Positions 61,423 through 64,000 of a stretch of 64,000 nucleotides of DNA are shown here, one piece after another (within the stretch, counting starts at the first letter, position 1; every line of letters starts with the position of its first letter). A program made the position numbers and the translations under genes. Origin of the DNA: Anseranas semipalmata (Eukaryota; Chordata; Aves; Anseriformes; Anseranatidae). Under the pieces are notes generated by a model that saw nothing but the letters and a program-made list of their open reading frames with translations, made no database searches and was not told where the DNA came from. The stretch is from NCBI GenBank assembly GCA_013399115.1, contig VXAA01005245.1:295241-359240 (forward strand). The letters run 5' to 3'.

Positions 61423-62218
61423 TCATAGAATCATAGAATCATAGAATATCCCGAGTTGGAAGGGACCCATAAGGATCATCGAGTCCAACTCCTGGCACTG
61501 CACAGGTCTACCCAAAATTTTAGACCATGTGACTAAGTGCACAGTCCAAACGCCTCTTAAATTCAGACAGGCTTGGTGCAGTGACTACTTCACTGGGGAG
61601 CCTGTTCCAGTGTGCAACCACCCTCTCAGTGAAGAACCTCTTCCTAATGTCCAACCTAAACCTCCCCTGCCTCAGCTTGACACCATTGCCGCGGGTTCTA
61701 TCGCTGGTGATTAAGGAGAATAGGTCGGCGCCTGGCCCTCCACTCCCCCTCGCAAGGAAGTTGTAGACTGCGATGAGGTCTCCCCTCAGCCTCCTCTTCT
61801 CCAGGCTGAACAGGCCAAGTGACCTCAGCCGCTCCTCATACGTCTTCCCCTCTAGGCCCTTCACCATCTTCGTCGCCCTCCTCTGGACACTCTCCAGCAG
61901 TTTTACATCCTTTTTGTACTGTGGTGCCCAGAACTGCACACAGTACTCAAGGTGAGGCCGCACCAGCGCAGAGTAGAGCGGGACAATCACTTCCCTCGAC
62001 CGGCTAGCAATGCCGTGCCTGATGCACCCCAGGATATGGTTGGCCCTCCTGGCTGCCAGGGCACACTGCTGGCTCATATTCAACTTGCTGTCAACCACAA
62101 CCCCCAGATCCCTCTCTGCAGGGCTGCTCTCCAGCGTCTCATTGCCCAGTCTGTATGTATAGCCAGGGTTGCCCCGTCCCAGGTGCAGGACACGGCACTT
62201 GCTCTTATTAAACTTCAA
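61423..62218 (-). mobile_element. CR1 LINE, 5'-truncated, well preserved
   Basis: Minus-strand CR1 with a clean octamer tail on plus (TCATAGAATCATAGAATCAT from 61423) followed by GAGTTGGAAGGGACCCATAA and ATCATCGAGTCCAACTCCTG. The 5' end is at about 62218, within the RT domain after the catalytic box, so only the thumb/C-terminal part and 3' UTR remain. The coding part is open to its stop. The 3' UTR differs from the 8.9 kb copy (it has CCTGGCACTGCACAGG), so it is another subfamily. It abuts, with about 40 bases between, an older CR1 piece of the same orientation. Confidence 0.97.
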
Positions 62219-62221
62219 CAC
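61520..62221 (-). pseudogene. CR1 ORF2 C-terminal remnant frame
   Basis: A 233-codon open frame without frameshift: [76 protein letters not shown], then [20 protein letters not shown] and a C-terminus ending [13 protein letters not shown]. The RT catalytic box lies upstream of the truncation point and is absent, so no enzyme activity is possible. The first codon (GTG) is at the insertion junction and is not a start. The intact frame indicates a relatively recent insertion. Confidence 0.93.
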
Positions 62222-62255
62222 TTCGTGATAAAGAGTTTCTCGCCATCTTTCTTTT

Positions 62256-62425
62256 TTTGTAGGCCTTTACATACTGGAAGGCCGATATAAGGTCTCCCCA
62301 GAGCCCTCTCTTCTCTAGGCTGAATAATCCTAACTTTCTCAGCCTTTCTGTATAGGAGAGGTGCTCCAGCCCTCTGGTTAGTGGCCCTTCTCTGGAATGA
62401 CCACAGATTTCTAGCACTTGTTTAG
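62256..62425 (-). mobile_element. Older CR1 fragment next to the young copy
   Basis: Minus-strand CR1 piece; on plus it reads GGCCTTTACATACTGGAAGG, GATATAAGGTCTCCCCAGAG, TTCTCTAGGCTGAATAATCC and GGTGCTCCAGCCCTCTGGTT. Its translation gives [20 protein letters not shown] and [20 protein letters not shown], the same region that the young neighbour already contains further left. The pair is therefore two insertions, not one element. Its own 3' portion (which should lie to the left) is missing, replaced by about 40 unrecognised bases and the young CR1. Confidence 0.88.
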
Positions 62426-64000
62426 CAACCATGCATCAAAGCATGATACAAACACTTACTAAATAACAAAACAGAGGGGAAGGAGTTACCCTGAGAGGAG
62501 AATAGAGAAAGATTTGAATTTGAAAATCTATTCATTATTTACTGAGGTCAGAACTGTGTCCACAGAATGCCAGAGTCATGGATCTGGGCAGGATAAAAAG
62601 TAAACATTCATGCTAGCTTACCAAAGTATATATTTTTTCTAAACGGTGACATACAACAATATATGAGATAGAAGGAAAAGAGGAAGTTTAAACCCTAATC
62701 AGTCACTATATACTGTCATTCTTTCTCACTACATCTGCTTTATTAGTTAAATTAAAACTCACTGTACAAAACTGACGTGGAATAATATGCTCTGTATGCA
62801 TCACTTAAGAGAAGGTTTGGACGTAGATACTATTGTGTATGGTCAGATCTTTCCAAAATGCTGAAAGCTCATATCTTCCAAGGGATTTAGTCTCTAATTA
62901 AATCACTTTTCAGTTGGAGTTCTGTATAGAAATGTTTTGATGATTTAGGCATCAGTCTCATTAAGAGTAATGGCTATTTGGGTGCCCATGTATCTAAGGC
63001 CAGAATTTACAATTATTAGGCACCTAAGTATACTGATCAGCTGCCACGAAGATTTTCAGAACACAGCTATCTTTTTTTAGGTACTTCTGAAAATCTGGTA
63101 TGTAAGTTACTATGAAAGCAGCTTTTGTAATTTATAACTTAATATTGTGAGAATTTCATCTTAAATATAGCACATGCAGTGTACTTGAAACACTAGTCTG
63201 TAAAAAGCTGTAGACTGTTTAGCTGAGAAATTTTGACAATATTATAGAGAAGGTATAGCACCTAATAGCATTGCCAAATGAGCTTTATTTTTTAAATATA
63301 CAGTATGCATGGATTTTCCAAGAGCTTTTGCTGTGTGGACAAAACCAAGCTTTAAACAAAAAGTGAAAAAGCTCCCGAAACGTTAAACACTTGTTGAATT
63401 TCAAATCATGGTATTTTTAATTATGTATTAACCAGTTTAACTGTATTTTTTTTTTTCTCAAATTGTGCATAAAATTCTCATTTGCCTTCTTATCAAATCT
63501 GGCAACATTTTATTCATGTCATTTCTTTCTTAGCTGCAACTGTAAAGCAGCTAAAAATAAGACATAATGCAAGTAGTTGCACCTTACATGAGGAGCAAAC
63601 TAAATCTAAGGTTTACTCATCATAATACTAGAATAAATTGGATTGAAGAATGAAATGTATCACTCAGACATATCTATAAATGGTTACTGTGTACCACAAA
63701 AGCTTGAGTGGTGCATTCAAAGACAGAGCAGTGAATACTTTGGCAAGCTCTCTGTCCTTTAAGAGCACATATTATGTATCCTATAGAAAGTCTTCACGGT
63801 CTACTGAACCAGTATATATTACAGCTATTAAAAAAAAAAATCTTTTATGTATTTATCCACCAAAGCAAAACAGACAACAAGAAGCCATTCCCCGCTGTAT
63901 TCATTCATACACTGTTTTATATGGCTTATTATTTATCTAGTGGACTGGAATGGGTCTTTAGAAGCTGTTTTGGTTAATCAGGTCATTATGCATTAAAGAT
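62426..64000. other. AT-rich non-coding DNA to the window end
   Basis: No gene, RNA or transposon recognised. The frames at the right end (86 and 67 codons, 63680-63977) overlap each other, have no motif and run through an A10 tract. Confidence 0.6.

Noticed and set aside
61529..62290. Several plus-strand frames of 60-112 codons
   Set aside because: Antisense shadows of the CR1 remnant at 61520-62221.

Overview
This window looks like a gene-poor, AT-rich stretch of a bird nuclear genome (a neognath, probably Neoaves; species not determinable). The evidence is the repeat content. Chicken-repeat-1 (CR1) LINE fragments are scattered throughout, several with the avian octamer tail (ATTCTRTG repeats). 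There are also three solo LTRs of the abundant avian ERVL-like family that starts TGTCATGGTTTTGG and ends near CCACAACA. I see no bacterial-style gene organisation, no rRNA or tRNA gene, no CRISPR array and no recognisable multi-exon protein gene. Short ambiguous-base runs (15995-15997, 33686, 45328) beside homopolymers or microsatellites are assembly artefacts.

Layout. 1-7950: AT-rich DNA with one probable fossil LINE reverse-transcriptase motif near 1404-1445. 7953-8268: old CR1 tail (+). 8944-10256: the best preserved element, a 5'-truncated CR1 (-) with a 406-codon open RT frame that still carries its catalytic aspartates. 10257-15419: AT-rich with small repeats. 15420-15885: an isolated GC-rich but CpG-poor block. 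18550-19305 (-), 22593-23035 (+) and 25988-26668 (+): older CR1 copies. 26669-42458: mostly featureless AT-rich DNA with a long GAA microsatellite (33593-33725) and a second GC-rich islet (37240-37555). 42459-43050 (+), 49535-50114 (-) and 57466-58025 (-): three related solo LTRs; the last has a perfect 5-bp target duplication. 50120-50579 (+): a CR1 tail directly abutting the second LTR. 52763-53106 (-): an unidentified, proline-free open frame bounded by splice-like signals, the only non-repeat coding candidate and a weak one. 58531-58706 (+), 61423-62218 (-) and 62256-62425 (-): further CR1 copies.

No genes work together here. The functional potential lies in remnant retrotransposon coding frames and LTR promoter-like elements. 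The window fits intergenic DNA or the interior of a very large intron. I did not find a convincing undescribed biological system. The most checkable leads are the 52.8-53.1 kb open frame, the mosaic LTRs, the CpG-depleted GC-rich block, and the two well-preserved CR1 copies from different subfamilies.
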